From contig NZ_AUMA01000007.1 of the NCBI RefSeq assembly GCF_000422565.1, positions 246,360 to 310,359 of the forward strand: a stretch of DNA of 64,000 nt, written 5' to 3'. The position numbers and the translations under genes were made by a program. The stretch is from Desulfovibrio aminophilus DSM 12254 (GTDB lineage Bacteria; Desulfobacterota; Desulfovibrionia; Desulfovibrionales; Desulfovibrionaceae). The notes beneath the pieces are model-generated. The model did not search any database and was not told the DNA's origin. It saw nothing but the letters and a program-made list of their open reading frames with translations. Numbering within the stretch: the stretch's first letter is position 1; every line of letters starts with the position of its first letter. Positions 1 to 8,934 of this stretch are shown in pieces.

Positions 1-1184
1 GCGAGTATTTCGACCGGCGCTTCTACTACAATACCTACGACGGCGACTACTTCGACAACTGCGAGCGGTTCAACTTCTTCTGCCGGGCGGCGTTGGAGTT
101 CGCCTCCCGGCTGCCCGAGCCGCCGGCCGTGATCCACGCCCATGATTGGCAGACCGCCCTGGCCCCGGCCTACGTCTCGTTCCTGCGCAAGAAAGAGCCC
201 CGCTGGGCGGCCACCCGCACGGTCATGACGATCCACAACCTGGCCTTCCAGGGCCGCTTTTCCTCCCGTCTGTTCTGGGAATGCGGCCTGGATCACGCGG
301 CCTGGCACATGGATGGAGCCGAGTACTTCGGGGACTTCAACCTGCTCAAGGCGGGCATCGCATACGCCGACGCCGTGACCACGGTGAGCCCGTCCTACGC
401 CCGGGAGATCCTCACCCCGCAGTTCGGTTGCGGCCTGGAGGGCATTCTGAACAAGCGGCGGGCCGTGCTGCGGGGCATCCTCAACGGCGCTGACTACGAC
501 GTCTGGGATCCGGACGGCGACAAGTTCCTGCCCTGTTCGTACAACCCCGGAGATCCGGACGGCAAGCGCGAGTGCAAGAAGTCGCTCATCCGTGAACTCT
601 ATCTTTCGGACCAGCTTGAGGACAAGCCTCTGCTGAGCTTCATCGGTCGCATGCGCGGGCAGAAGGGCATCGACCTGCTCACGGAGATCATCCCTCGGCT
701 GATGAAGAAGCAGGTGGGCGTCGTGGTTCTCGGCGAGGGCAACCTCAAGCATGAGGCGCGGCTGTTGGAGCTCATCGAGGAATACCCCGGCCGTCTGGCC
801 GTGGTGGTGGGCTATTCCGAGGATCTGGCCCACCGCATCCAGGCCGGTTCGGACATCTTCCTCATGCCCTCGCGCTATGAACCCTGCGGCCTGACCCAGA
901 TGTACGCCCTGCGTTTCGGGGCCATTCCGGTGGCCACGGCCGTGGGCGGGCTCATCGACACCATCAGGCCCTATCCTGATCCGGCAGCCACGGGATTCAC
1001 CTTCGCCGAGCCCAATGCCGAGCAGTTCCTCTGGACCATCAACCTGGCCATCAAGCTCTGGCGGGAGGAGAAAGCCGCCTGGGTCGCGATGGTCGAACGG
1101 GCCATGTCCCAAGCCTTCACCTGGGAGCGTTCGGCGGGGGACTACATCAAGCTCTATGGCGACATCGGCGCGCGTCTGGAGTGA
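1..1184 (+). CDS. glgA: Glycogen synthase (ADP-glucose), 5' partial
   Basis: Transfers glucose from ADP-glucose to growing alpha-1,4-glucan in the cytoplasm (GT5 family). The gene is cut by the left edge: the frame is open from base 3 and about 393 residues are visible, so the N-terminal KxGGL nucleotide-sugar motif is outside the window. Visible family signatures are HDWQTAL, the NGxDxxxWDP segment (seen as [10 protein letters not shown]), and the C-terminal [10 protein letters not shown] with the conserved Glu followed by [12 protein letters not shown]. The start of the second Rossmann domain reads [14 protein letters not shown]. It is followed by a promoter-like site, a small SAP-type gene and glgB, so it belongs to a glycogen synthesis cluster. 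The real start cannot be given. Confidence 0.96.
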   Translation, partial: EYFDRRFYYNTYDGDYFDNCERFNFFCRAALEFASRLPEPPAVIHAHDWQTALAPAYVSFLRKKEPRWAATRTVMTIHNLAFQGRFSSRLFWECGLDHAAWHMDGAEYFGDFNLLKAGIAYADAVTTVSPSYAREILTPQFGCGLEGILNKRRAVLRGILNGADYDVWDPDGDKFLPCSYNPGDPDGKRECKKSLIRELYLSDQLEDKPLLSFIGRMRGQKGIDLLTEIIPRLMKKQVGVVVLGEGNLKHEARLLELIEEYPGRLAVVVGYSEDLAHRIQAGSDIFLMPSRYEPCGLTQMYALRFGAIPVATAVGGLIDTIRPYPDPAATGFTFAEPNAEQFLWTINLAIKLWREEKAAWVAMVERAMSQAFTWERSAGDYIKLYGDIGARLE

Positions 1185-1212
1185 GACGGCGGGTGAAGAT
1201 TTCGCGACGCCC

Positions 1213-1241
1213 TTGCCTGCCGCGCTGGAAATGACTACATT
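1213..1241 (+). promoter_or_regulatory. Putative sigma-70 promoter for the SAP protein-glgB pair
   Basis: TTGCCT (1213-1218) and TACATT (1236-1241) are separated by exactly 17 bases in the glgA/SAP-gene spacer, each matching the consensus at four or five of six positions. A small hairpin, TGGGTC-TTC-GACCCA (1271-1285), sits just before the Shine-Dalgarno AGGAG. Inference from sequence only. Confidence 0.5.
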
Positions 1242-1298
1242 CGCAAGTATTGAGGTCAAACCGCTTGCATTGGGTCTTCGACCCAAAGGAGCAGGGAA

Positions 1299-1502
1299 AT
1301 GAAGATGCAGGACGTCCGCGCCATGGCCAGGAGAATGGAGGTCAAGATCGGCAACATGAGCAAGAAGGACGCCATCCGCGCCATTCAGAGGGCGGAGGGC
1401 AACTTCGATTGCTACGGCCGGGCCGAGGGAGGGTTCTGCGATCAGTCGGAGTGCCTGTTCTACGACGACTGCATGAAGCAGTCCGCAGCCGAAGACAACT
1501 GA
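1299..1502 (+). CDS. Small Cys-rich SAP-domain-like protein
   Basis: A 67-residue protein with AGGAG six to seven bases before the ATG. The first 35 residues look like a SAP motif (helix-turn-helix with [15 protein letters not shown]), a fold often linked to nucleic acid binding. The C-terminal half holds four cysteines in [15 protein letters not shown] and DDC, which could bind a metal or form a disulfide pair. Similar short proteins occur in other Desulfovibrio-type genomes, from memory of the family pattern. It lies between glgA and glgB and its stop is two bases before the glgB start, so it is probably cotranslated with glgB. The function is unknown; a role in glycogen metabolism is only suggested by position. 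Confidence 0.8.
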   Translation: MKMQDVRAMARRMEVKIGNMSKKDAIRAIQRAEGNFDCYGRAEGGFCDQSECLFYDDCMKQSAAEDN

Positions 1503-1504
1503 CA

Positions 1505-3415
1505 GTGAACACGTCCCGGACCATTCCGGTCTACATCCCCCCCTTCGACCTCCACCTCTTCGGCCGGGGCGAACACTGGGATCTCCATCGCATCCTCGGG
1601 GCGCACCCGCACACCCCCGATGAAGGCGAGGCTGCGGGCCTCTCCGGCTACCGTTTCGCGGTCTGGGCTCCCAACGCCCGGGCGGTGAGCGTCGTCGGGG
1701 ACTTCAACGGCTGGCGCAGCGAGCGCCATCACTTGCATCCCGTGGGCTCTTCGGGCATCTGGGCCGGTTTCATCCCAGGTCTCGAGCAGGGGACGCTCTA
1801 CAAGTATGCGGTGCGGCATCAGTCCGGCCATCTGGCCCTGAAGACCGACCCCGTGGCCTTCTTCGCCGAGATGCGCCCGGGCAACGCGGCCGTGGCCTGG
1901 ACCCTGGACAACCACGAGTGGAGCGACCAGGATTGGATGGCCGCCCGCAGGGCCGTCGGTCCCCGCCTGCGTGAACCCATGTCCGTCTACGAGGTCCACG
2001 CGGGTTCCTGGCGTCGCCGCGACGGCCGTTTTCTTGCCTGGTCCGAGTTGGCCGACGAGCTCATTCCCTACGTCCGCGACCTGGGCTTCACCCACATCCA
2101 GTTCATGCCCCTGGCCGAGCACCCCTTGGACGAGTCCTGGGGGTACCAGACCAGCCACTACTTCGCCCCCACCTCGCGCTTCGGCCGCCCCGAAGACCTC
2201 AAGGACTTCATCGACCACTGCCACCAGGCGGGCCTCGGCGTGATCCTGGACTGGGTTCCGGGGCACTTCCCCAAGGACGACTGGTGTCTGGGACGTTTCG
2301 ACGGCACGGCGCTCTACGAGCACATGGACCCGCGCAAGGGCGAACACCCGGACTGGGGCACCTACATCTTCAACTACGGCCGCAACGAGGTGAAGAACTT
2401 CCTGCTGGCCAACGCCCTTTACTGGCTCAAGGAATTTCACATCGACGGGCTGCGCATCGACGCCGTGGCCTCCATGCTGTATCTGGACTACTCCCGCAAG
2501 GAAGGGGAGTGGATTCCCAACGCCTTCGGCGGGAACGAGAACCTGGAGGCCATCCACCTGCTCCAGGAGCTGAACACCGTGGTCCACGCCCACTTTCCCG
2601 GCGCGGCCATGATCGCCGAGGAATCCACGGCCTGGGCCGGGGTTTCCCGTCCCACCTACACCGGCGGCCTGGGTTTCACCTTCAAGTGGAACATGGGCTG
2701 GATGAACGACACCCTGGACTATTTCCACTACGAGCCCATCCACCGCAGCTTTCACCAGAACAAGCTGACTTTTTCCATGATCTACGCCTTCACCGAGAAC
2801 TTCGTGCTGCCGCTGTCCCACGACGAGGTGGTCCATGGCAAGGGCGCGCTGCTCTCCAAGATGCCCGGCGACATGTGGCAGCAGTTCGCCAACCTGCGGC
2901 TGCTCCTGGCCTACCAGTGGGCGCATCCGGGCAAGAAGCTCCTGTTCATGGGGGGCGAGTTCGGCCAGTGGAACGAGTGGAACTCCCAGATCGAGCTGGA
3001 CTGGATTCTGCACGACTTCGACACCCACACCGGCGTGTCCCGGCTGGTGGGCGACCTGAATCGCCTGCTCCGCGCCCTTCCGGCCATGCACCGCGAGGAC
3101 CACTCCTGGCAGGGCTTCGAGTGGATGGACTTCGCCGACAACCAGGCCTCGGTCCTGGGCTTCGCCCGCAAGGCCCCGGGGCAGGCCTCCGTGCTCTGGG
3201 TCTTCAATTTCACTCCCGTGCCGCGCCAGGGCTACGCCATGCGCTGCCCCGGCCCAGGCTGGTGGCGGGAGATCCTCAATTCCGACGCCGCCATCTATGG
3301 CGGTTCCAACCTGGGCAACAACGGCGGCGCCGAGGCCTTTCACCGCGAAGGGCGGGGCTGGAGCCTGTCCCTGACCCTGCCGCCCCTGGCCGCCGTCGCC
3401 TTCACGCAAGGATGA
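1505..3415 (+). CDS. glgB: 1,4-alpha-glucan branching enzyme
   Basis: Forms alpha-1,6 branches in glycogen by cutting an alpha-1,4 chain and transferring it (GH13). The GTG at 1505 gives 636 residues, close to short bacterial GlgB proteins lacking the extra N-terminal module. A CBM48 domain lies at about residues 15-120 ([20 protein letters not shown]). The four GH13 regions are present: [17 protein letters not shown] with the nucleophile at about D319, MIAEEST with the acid/base at about E372, and [11 protein letters not shown]. The open frame continues upstream to 1250, but that part overlaps the SAP gene and lacks homology. The start lies two bases after the SAP stop. The gene runs directly into pdxA. 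Confidence 0.96.
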   Translation: MNTSRTIPVYIPPFDLHLFGRGEHWDLHRILGAHPHTPDEGEAAGLSGYRFAVWAPNARAVSVVGDFNGWRSERHHLHPVGSSGIWAGFIPGLEQGTLYKYAVRHQSGHLALKTDPVAFFAEMRPGNAAVAWTLDNHEWSDQDWMAARRAVGPRLREPMSVYEVHAGSWRRRDGRFLAWSELADELIPYVRDLGFTHIQFMPLAEHPLDESWGYQTSHYFAPTSRFGRPEDLKDFIDHCHQAGLGVILDWVPGHFPKDDWCLGRFDGTALYEHMDPRKGEHPDWGTYIFNYGRNEVKNFLLANALYWLKEFHIDGLRIDAVASMLYLDYSRKEGEWIPNAFGGNENLEAIHLLQELNTVVHAHFPGAAMIAEESTAWAGVSRPTYTGGLGFTFKWNMGWMNDTLDYFHYEPIHRSFHQNKLTFSMIYAFTENFVLPLSHDEVVHGKGALLSKMPGDMWQQFANLRLLLAYQWAHPGKKLLFMGGEFGQWNEWNSQIELDWILHDFDTHTGVSRLVGDLNRLLRALPAMHREDHSWQGFEWMDFADNQASVLGFARKAPGQASVLWVFNFTPVPRQGYAMRCPGPGWWREILNSDAAIYGGSNLGNNGGAEAFHREGRGWSLSLTLPPLAAVAFTQG

Positions 3416-3423
3416 TCCTTCCC

Positions 3424-4398
3424 ATGACCAAGACCATCTGTCTGACCCTGGGCGATCCCGGGGGCCTGGGCCCGGAGCTGGTCCGGCGTTTCTTCGCCGC
3501 CGTCGCGCCCAAGGGCCCGGTGATCCTCATCGGCCCGGAGCGTTCCCTGGCGCGCCTGGGCGACCCCTTCTACGAACGCCTGGATGATCCCTCCGCCCGG
3601 CCCGGGCGTCCGGGGCTTTATCTCTTCGAGCCGCCGGAACTGGCCGGGCTGGACGTGCCCCCTGGCCAGGCCACGGTGGCTGGAGGTCGCGCCGCCGGAT
3701 TCAGTCTGGAATGGGCCGTGCGTTTCCTGCTCTCCGGCCAGGCCCATGGGCTGCTTACCTGCCCGTTGAACAAGGCCATGCTTCAGGCCGCCGGGTTCGA
3801 TTTCCCCGGCCACACGGAGTTCCTGGCCGAACGCCTGGGCACCGGGCCCGAGGGCCACTGCATGCATCTTTGCGGTCCGGTCCTGCGCGTGAGCCTGGTC
3901 ACCACCCATCCGCCGCTGGCCGACGTGCCGCGTCTCGTCACCCACCAAGCCGTGCTCAACTGCCTTCTGCTGACGCACGCCTTCGTCCGCCGCCTGGGCC
4001 TGCCCGAGCCCGTGGCGGTCTGCGGTCTGAATCCCCACGCCGGGGAGTGGGGCCGCATCGGCCGGGAGGAGATCGAGGTCATCACCCCGGCCATCGAGGA
4101 GGCCCGCGCCCTCGGGCTGAACGTGGCCGGGCCCATGCCCGCGGATACGGTTTTCCACTTCGCGGCCAAGGGGCGCTATTCGGCGGTCCTGGCCATGTAT
4201 CACGACCAGGGACTCGGCCCGCTCAAGCTTCTGCATTTCGGCGAGGCCGTGAACACCACCCTGGGCCTGCCGTTTCCCCGCACCTCCCCGGACCACGGCA
4301 CGGGCTACGACCTCGTGGGCACGGGCCAGGCCCGCCTGGACAGCTTCGTCGCGGCTTACGAGCTGTTGGAGAAGTTGGTGGAGAAGGGGAAAAAATAG
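3424..4398 (+). CDS. pdxA: 4-hydroxythreonine-4-phosphate dehydrogenase
   Basis: Oxidises 4-phosphooxy-L-threonine in the DXP-dependent pyridoxal phosphate pathway. The product is 324 residues from the ATG at 3424, matching the family length of about 330. Signatures include LTLGDPGGLGPEL at the N-terminus, LTCPLNKAML, GHTEFLAERLG and the metal-binding AMYHDQGLGPLK. An earlier ATG at 3412 overlaps the glgB stop (ATGA), but AAGGA at 3408-3412 is better spaced for 3424. It is probably translationally coupled to glgB; there is no obvious link between glycogen and vitamin B6. A 23-bp inverted repeat lies downstream. Confidence 0.95.
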   Translation: MTKTICLTLGDPGGLGPELVRRFFAAVAPKGPVILIGPERSLARLGDPFYERLDDPSARPGRPGLYLFEPPELAGLDVPPGQATVAGGRAAGFSLEWAVRFLLSGQAHGLLTCPLNKAMLQAAGFDFPGHTEFLAERLGTGPEGHCMHLCGPVLRVSLVTTHPPLADVPRLVTHQAVLNCLLLTHAFVRRLGLPEPVAVCGLNPHAGEWGRIGREEIEVITPAIEEARALGLNVAGPMPADTVFHFAAKGRYSAVLAMYHDQGLGPLKLLHFGEAVNTTLGLPFPRTSPDHGTGYDLVGTGQARLDSFVAAYELLEKLVEKGKK

Positions 4399-4440
4399 GC
4401 CTCCGGCGGCCAGGGGCCACTGGCCCCTTGACCCCTTTCA

Positions 4441-4489
4441 ATGCGACGGCGCGTCCGCCGGGCAAGGCCCGGCGGACGCGCCGTCGCAT
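4441..4489. repeat. Perfect 23-bp inverted repeat between convergent genes
   Basis: Positions 4441-4463 and 4467-4489 are exact reverse complements with a three-base AAG loop. The stem is very GC-rich, and there is no T-run on either side, so it is not a textbook intrinsic terminator although it lies between convergent pdxA and the radical SAM gene. A second short palindrome (AGGGGCCA/TGGCCCCT) lies at 4412-4428. Confidence 0.85.
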
Positions 4490-4534
4490 GTGGGCATCAT
4501 GGAAAAAGGCCGGAAGGCCGGAGCGTATTTCTTT

Positions 4535-6013
4535 TTATTCCTCGCGCATCCGGCGGGCGCACTTCTCGAAGTGCAGGCCGCATATTGCCATTTCCACGGC
4601 CGTGGGGAAGGCCTTGAACTTGGTGAACAGAGTCTTGAGGATGAGTTTCCAGTAGAGAAGCCGGGCGTGGGAGCGCAATCCGATGGTCCAGAAACTGCGG
4701 AACAGGGCCACGGTTTCGTTCCAGGTCACCCGGGAGAAGGCCGTGGGCCGGTAGTGCTTCAGGAAGGTGTTCACCCGGGCGTAGTACTCCTTCGGGGCGT
4801 AGAGGGAGTTCACGAGGTCCTTGTAGCCCTTGACCAGGGTGTCCACGCCCATCTTGGGGATGAAGTTCAGGCTGCCGTCGGTGTTCTCCCCGCTCGTTTC
4901 GCCCAGGAGCCGGTCCTCAGCCTGGAGCCGGTGCCAGAGCCGCGTACCGGGCAGGGCCGCCAACATGCCGACCATGGCCGTGACCACGCCGATCCGCTGG
5001 ATGAACTGCATCTGGGTTTCGAAGATGCGCTCCGTGTCGCTGTCGAAGCCCACGATGAACCCCGCCATGACCTGCATCCCGTTGGACTGGATGGCGTTCA
5101 CGGCCTTGGCGAGGTCCAGGGTCGTGTTCTGGAGCTTGCTGCACTCCTTGAGACTGTCCAGGGAGGGCGTCTCGATGCCCAGGAAGACCTTGTGGAAGTT
5201 GGCCGCGCTCATGAGCCGCATGAGTTCCTCGTCCTGGGCGAGGTTCAGGCTGGCCTCGGTGAAGAAGGTGAAGGGGAATTTGCTGGCCTTCTGCCAGACG
5301 ATGAGTTCGCGCAGAAAGGTCTTCACCTTGTCCTTGTTGCCGATGAAGTTGTCGTCCACGATGAACACCGAGCCGCGCCAGCCCGCCTTGCGCAGGGTTT
5401 CCAGCTCGCCGAGCATCTGAGTCGGGGACTTGGTGCGCGGCACGCGGCCGTTCATCACGATGATGTCGCAGAACTCGCAGTTGAACGGGCAGCCGCGTGA
5501 GAACTGCACCGACATCGTGGCGTAGTTCTTCATTTTGATGAGCTGCCAGAGCGGGGCCGGGGTCTTGGCGATGTCCGGTTTCTCGTCCGAGGTGTAGCGG
5601 GGCTGGGGCGTTCCGGCCAGGAAATCGCGCACGAACATGGGCAGGGTGATCTCGCCCTCGTTGAGCACGAGGTGGTCCACGCCCGGAAAGAGTTCGGGGG
5701 CGGCGGTGAAGGCCGGGCCTCCCGCCACCACGCGTTTGCCCGCGGCCTTGGCCCGGTCGATGACCTCCTGGGCGCTCTCTCGTTGCACGAGCATGGCCCC
5801 GACGAAGACCAGGTCGGCCCAGTCCAGCGTCGCGTCGGTCAGCGGCTCCACGTTGAGATCAACGAGTTTTTTTTGCCAGCCGCCGGGAAGGATGGCGGCC
5901 ACGGTGAGCAGCCCGAGAGGGGGAAAGGCGGCCTTCTTGGAAATGAAACGAAGGACGTGTTTGAAGCTCCAGAACGTCTCGGGATATTTCGGATTGATCA
6001 GCAGGATGTTCAT
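4535..6013 (-). CDS. B12-binding radical SAM protein (DUF4070-type C-terminus)
   Basis: A 492-residue protein with an N-terminal cobalamin-binding-like domain (about residues 1-140, starting MNILLINPKYPETFWSFKH), a radical SAM core with the 4Fe-4S motif CPFNCEFC at C175, C179 and C182, and a C-terminal extension resembling DUF4070. Related families include hopanoid and bacteriochlorophyll methyltransferases, but the substrate cannot be read from the sequence. It appears monocistronic: its own promoter-like site lies 36-64 bases upstream, and it faces convergent pdxA. Downstream on the minus strand there is only a weak GGCC-rich hairpin followed by a short T-run near 4505-4525. Confidence 0.88.
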   Translation of the reverse strand: MNILLINPKYPETFWSFKHVLRFISKKAAFPPLGLLTVAAILPGGWQKKLVDLNVEPLTDATLDWADLVFVGAMLVQRESAQEVIDRAKAAGKRVVAGGPAFTAAPELFPGVDHLVLNEGEITLPMFVRDFLAGTPQPRYTSDEKPDIAKTPAPLWQLIKMKNYATMSVQFSRGCPFNCEFCDIIVMNGRVPRTKSPTQMLGELETLRKAGWRGSVFIVDDNFIGNKDKVKTFLRELIVWQKASKFPFTFFTEASLNLAQDEELMRLMSAANFHKVFLGIETPSLDSLKECSKLQNTTLDLAKAVNAIQSNGMQVMAGFIVGFDSDTERIFETQMQFIQRIGVVTAMVGMLAALPGTRLWHRLQAEDRLLGETSGENTDGSLNFIPKMGVDTLVKGYKDLVNSLYAPKEYYARVNTFLKHYRPTAFSRVTWNETVALFRSFWTIGLRSHARLLYWKLILKTLFTKFKAFPTAVEMAICGLHFEKCARRMREE

Positions 6014-6048
6014 GACCCGCCTCCGTTTTTCCGGTTCCCTTTGACCTT

Positions 6049-6077
6049 CCTATAGCGGATTGCCGGGGCGAGGTGAA
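6049..6077 (-). promoter_or_regulatory. Putative sigma-70 promoter for the radical SAM gene
   Basis: On the minus strand TTCACC (6072-6077) and TATAGG (6049-6054) are 17 bases apart. The transcript would start near 6042 and leave a leader of about 30 bases. Confidence 0.5.
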
Positions 6078-6102
6078 GAGGCGGCGACCGCTTGTGGACA
6101 GA

Positions 6103-6139
6103 AAAAGCCCCGGTCGCGTCGGGCGCGGCCGGGGCTTTT
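6103..6139 (-). terminator. Intrinsic terminator after hypE
   Basis: AAAAGCCCCGG (6103-6113) pairs with CCGGGGCTTTT (6129-6139), with an inner CGCG/CGCG stem. On the minus strand the hairpin is followed by a T-run, directly downstream of the hypE stop. The A/T flanks on both arms mean it may also work on the plus strand. Confidence 0.85.
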
Positions 6140-6156
6140 GGGGGCATTGTCACGGT

Positions 6157-7161
6157 TCAGCAGATTCTCGGCAACTGTTCGCCTTCGAGCATGTTGAGCA
6201 GGCGCGTGCCGCCCAGCGGAGTCTTGAGCACCACCTTGCCCGGGTGAGCGTCGGTGACCGTGCCGATGCGCACGGCTCCGGCGCAGAGCGGGTCGGCGCG
6301 CAGGACGTCCAGGGCCTTTTCGGCCAGGGCCTCGGGCAGGAAGCAGAGGAATTTGCCTTCGTTGGCCAGATAGAGCGGGTCCAGGCCCAGGAAGGAGCAG
6401 CCGCCGCGCACTTCGGGCCGCACCGGGATGGCCGTCTCCTCCAGCTCACAGCAGACGTTGGAGGACAGGGCGATCTCGTTGATCGTGGTGGCCAGGCCTC
6501 CGCGCGTGGGGTCGCGCAGCACATGCACGTCCGGCACGGCTTGGAGCAGCCGGGCGATGGAGTGGTTCAGGGAGGCCGCGTCCGAAACCACGGGCGTGTC
6601 GAAGGCCAGGCCCTGGCGCGTGGAGAGGATGGCCAGGCCGTGGTCCCCCACGCTGCCGGTGACCAGGATGGCGTCACCGGGCCGGGCGCGTTCGCCCGAG
6701 GGAGCGGGTTCCACGAAGATCTCGCCGATGCCGGTGGTGTTGATGAAGATCTTGTCCACCGCGCCCTTGGGCACGACCTTGGTGTCTCCGGCCACCACCA
6801 GCACCTGGGCCTCCCGGGCGGCCTCGCCCATGGAGGCCACGACGCGTTCGAGCGCCGCCAGCTCCAGGCCCTCCTCCAGGATGAAGCCGCAGGTCAGGTA
6901 GCGCGGGACCGCGCCGAGCATGGACACGTCGTTGACCGTGCCGTGCACGGCCAAGCCGCCTATGTCGCCGCCGGGGAAGAAGATCGGGTCCACGGTGAAG
7001 GTGTCCGTGCTCATGGCCAACGGACTCTTGAGTTCCAGGCGGGCCGCGTCGTTGAGCCGGTTCAGTTCCGGGTTGCCGAGGTGCTTGAGGAAGAGGTCGG
7101 CCACCAGACGATGAGAGGCCCGGCCGCCGCTGCCGTAGTCCAGAAGGATTTTGTCGGACAT
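6157..7161 (-). CDS. hypE: Hydrogenase maturation protein HypE (carbamoyl dehydratase)
   Basis: Dehydrates the carbamoyl group carried on its C-terminal cysteine to a thiocyanate, the source of the CN ligands of the [NiFe]-hydrogenase iron. The product is 334 residues. The N-terminus LDYGSGGRASHRLV and the central LVVAGDTKVV and PTRGGLATTINE belong to the PurM-like ATP-binding fold, and the protein ends in PRIC, carrying the essential terminal cysteine. The ATG lies two bases after the hypD stop, so the two are coupled. HypF, HypC, HypA and HypB are not in the window. Confidence 0.97.
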   Translation of the reverse strand: MSDKILLDYGSGGRASHRLVADLFLKHLGNPELNRLNDAARLELKSPLAMSTDTFTVDPIFFPGGDIGGLAVHGTVNDVSMLGAVPRYLTCGFILEEGLELAALERVVASMGEAAREAQVLVVAGDTKVVPKGAVDKIFINTTGIGEIFVEPAPSGERARPGDAILVTGSVGDHGLAILSTRQGLAFDTPVVSDAASLNHSIARLLQAVPDVHVLRDPTRGGLATTINEIALSSNVCCELEETAIPVRPEVRGGCSFLGLDPLYLANEGKFLCFLPEALAEKALDVLRADPLCAGAVRIGTVTDAHPGKVVLKTPLGGTRLLNMLEGEQLPRIC

Positions 7162-7163
7162 GC

Positions 7164-8258
7164 TTATTCCACCTGATATTTGAAGTAGGCCGCGCAGGAG
7201 CCCTCGGTGGAGACCATGCAGGGCCCCACGGGCTTGGCCGGGGTGCAGGACTTCTTGAACAGCGGGCACTCGTCGGGTCGGATGCGGCCCTTGAGCACCT
7301 CGCCGCACTTGCAGCCGGGCAGGGGCGGACAATCCTCGATGGTGATGCCGTAAAGCTTTTTGGCGTCGAATTCTTCGAATTCCTTGGAGAACTCCAAGCC
7401 GGAGCCGGGAATCAGGCCGATGCCGCGCCAGAGCGCGTCGGCCGGATCGAAGACCTGCTCCATGATCTGCCGGGCCTTGGCGTTGCCCGCGTCGGAGACC
7501 ACCCGTCGGTAGAGGTTCGTGACTTCCGCGCGGCCTTCCGTCTTGCATTTCGCCAGGAAGATCAGGGCCTGGAGGATGTCCACGGGCTCGAAGCCGGTGA
7601 TGGCCGCTGCCTTGCCGTAGCGTTCGGCGATGGGCAGATAGGGCGCCAGACCGATGACCGCCGAGACGTGGCCGGGCAGGATGAAGCCGTCGATGCGCGT
7701 GCCCTTGTCGGCCAGGAGCACTTCCAGGGCCGGGGGCACCAGTTTGTGGAAGGAGAGGACCTTGAAGTTCTTCAGCCCCTGGGCCCGGGCCATGAGCACC
7801 GTGGCCGCCACGGTGGGCGCGGTGGTCTCGAAGCCCACGCCGAGGAAGACCACGGTGTCGCGGGGGTTGTCCTGGGCCAGCTTGAGGGCGTCGAAGGGCG
7901 AGTAGACCACGGACACCCGGCCGCCGTCGGCCTGGGCGCTCTTCAGGTTGTGGCCCTTGCGCCCGGGGACGCGCATGAGGTCGCCGAAGGTGGCCACGAT
8001 GACGCCGGGGGTGCCGGCAAGGTCCAGGAAGGCGTTGACCTCGGACTCGTGGGTCACGCAGACCGGGCAACCCGGGCCTGAAAGATGCACGATTTCCTTG
8101 GGCAGCAGGGAACGCAGGCCGCTCTGGAAGATGGCCACGGTATGCGTGCCGCAAACCTCCATGAAGCGCAGTTCGCCGGACAGCTCGGCCCGCAGGCGGT
8201 CGAGGAGGTCGCGGCACAGGGCGGGGTCGTGGAATTGCTCCAGCAGTTCTCGGCTCAC
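7164..8258 (-). CDS. hypD: Hydrogenase maturation protein HypD (Fe-S scaffold)
   Basis: With HypC it forms the scaffold on which the Fe(CN)2CO unit of [NiFe] hydrogenases is built. The product is 364 residues from a GTG start preceded by GAGGTGA. The key cysteines are visible: CGTHT (C36), GPGCPVC (C64, C67), and a C-terminal 4Fe-4S cluster region with GCKCGEV, CPLFKKSC, GPCM and GSC. It is the first gene of a hypD-hypE pair with its own promoter-like site and with hypE's terminator at the end. Separation from hypABCF is common in Desulfovibrio-type genomes. Confidence 0.97.
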   Translation of the reverse strand: MSRELLEQFHDPALCRDLLDRLRAELSGELRFMEVCGTHTVAIFQSGLRSLLPKEIVHLSGPGCPVCVTHESEVNAFLDLAGTPGVIVATFGDLMRVPGRKGHNLKSAQADGGRVSVVYSPFDALKLAQDNPRDTVVFLGVGFETTAPTVAATVLMARAQGLKNFKVLSFHKLVPPALEVLLADKGTRIDGFILPGHVSAVIGLAPYLPIAERYGKAAAITGFEPVDILQALIFLAKCKTEGRAEVTNLYRRVVSDAGNAKARQIMEQVFDPADALWRGIGLIPGSGLEFSKEFEEFDAKKLYGITIEDCPPLPGCKCGEVLKGRIRPDECPLFKKSCTPAKPVGPCMVSTEGSCAAYFKYQVE

Positions 8259-8302
8259 GGGATCACCTCGGGGGAAATGTTGGGCTTGAAGAAATTCCGG
8301 CC

Positions 8303-8331
8303 TTCATAGCCCTTTTCTCCGTGCGGTTCAA
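8303..8331 (-). promoter_or_regulatory. Putative sigma-70 promoter for hypD-hypE
   Basis: On the minus strand TTGAAC (8326-8331) and TATGAA (8303-8308) have a 17-base spacer. The site lies immediately downstream of the dsrC terminator, which supports an independent hyp unit. Confidence 0.5.
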
Positions 8332-8335
8332 ATAA

Positions 8336-8361
8336 AAAAGGCGGAGCAAGCTCCGCCTTTT
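8336..8361 (-). terminator. Intrinsic terminator after dsrC
   Basis: AAAAGGCGGAGC pairs perfectly with GCTCCGCCTTTT around a two-base AA loop; on the minus strand the T-run extends to 8334. It lies 22 bases after the dsrC stop. Confidence 0.92.
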
Positions 8362-8383
8362 GCATGCACGCTGGGCGTATGAA

Positions 8384-8701
8384 TCAGACACAGCCCGTGG
8401 GCTTGGGAAGACCGGCCATCTTGCAGGCTCCCTTGCCGGGACCGGACGGGAACAGCTCGTAGATTTCCTTCAGCTTGAAGCCCGTCACCTTGGAGAGGAT
8501 GCGGACCATGGGGGCGATGCCGTTCTTCTTGTAGTAGTCCTGCAGGAACTCGATGACCTTCTGGTGGTTGTCGGTCAGCTCCTTGATGCCCTCGGACTCC
8601 TTGACGTACTCGACCCAGTCCGGGTTCCAGTCGTCAAAGCGCTGCAGGAAGCCGTCCTCGTCCACCTCGAATTTCTTGCCCTTGAATTCCACAACAGCCA
8701 T
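8384..8701 (-). CDS. dsrC: DsrC, sulfur-carrier partner of dissimilatory sulfite reductase
   Basis: A 105-residue DsrC/TusE-family protein, formerly called the gamma subunit of dissimilatory sulfite reductase. It accepts sulfur from DsrAB as a trisulfide between two conserved cysteines, which is then reduced by the membrane DsrMKJOP complex. Both cysteines are present in the flexible C-terminal arm: C93 and the penultimate C104 (CKMAGLPKPTGC spacing). That identifies true DsrC rather than TusE-only paralogues, which keep just the last one. A strong AGGAGG precedes the ATG, and the gene has its own promoter-like site and terminator, fitting an abundant monocistronic message. DsrAB are not in the window. 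Confidence 0.97.
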   Translation of the reverse strand: MAVVEFKGKKFEVDEDGFLQRFDDWNPDWVEYVKESEGIKELTDNHQKVIEFLQDYYKKNGIAPMVRILSKVTGFKLKEIYELFPSGPGKGACKMAGLPKPTGCV

Positions 8702-8797
8702 TGGATTCCTCCTCGCGATGTGTTGACACGATGGGTTGCCGAGGCGCGGTCGGGCAGCCGCGAAGGCGGCCGTTCATCTGCCAGGGCACGAGAGTCG

Positions 8798-8826
8798 CAT
8801 TTACTTGTCCCGGGTGAAAATGGCAA
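8798..8826 (-). promoter_or_regulatory. Putative promoter for dsrC
   Basis: On the minus strand TTGCCA (8821-8826) and TAAATG (8798-8803) have a 17-base spacer; the -10 match is weak (three of six). It would give a leader of about 90 bases. The rest of the 8702-8934 spacer between the divergent dsrC and HD genes shows no other feature that I could support. Confidence 0.38.
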
Positions 8827-8934
8827 GGGAAAAGTGTCCGCTCATGATTGGCCGGAGCCGGGTCACGTTGCGCTTTATTTTTGTCCGACAGGCTGATAGG
8901 TTCTGTGTCGGAGCGTCCTTCCAACCCCGACGTC

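Noticed and set aside
2284..3411. Plus-strand frame running from inside glgB into pdxA as if one 704-residue protein
   Set aside because: The N-terminal two-thirds is an out-of-frame shadow of glgB; PdxA homology starts at 3424.
4535..6055. Plus-strand frames antisense to the radical SAM gene
   Set aside because: No Shine-Dalgarno, no domain, and composition matches a shadow.
6157..8217. Single minus-strand frame joining hypD and hypE regions
   Set aside because: The upstream part is out of frame with hypD; the two normal proteins are separate, with a two-base gap.
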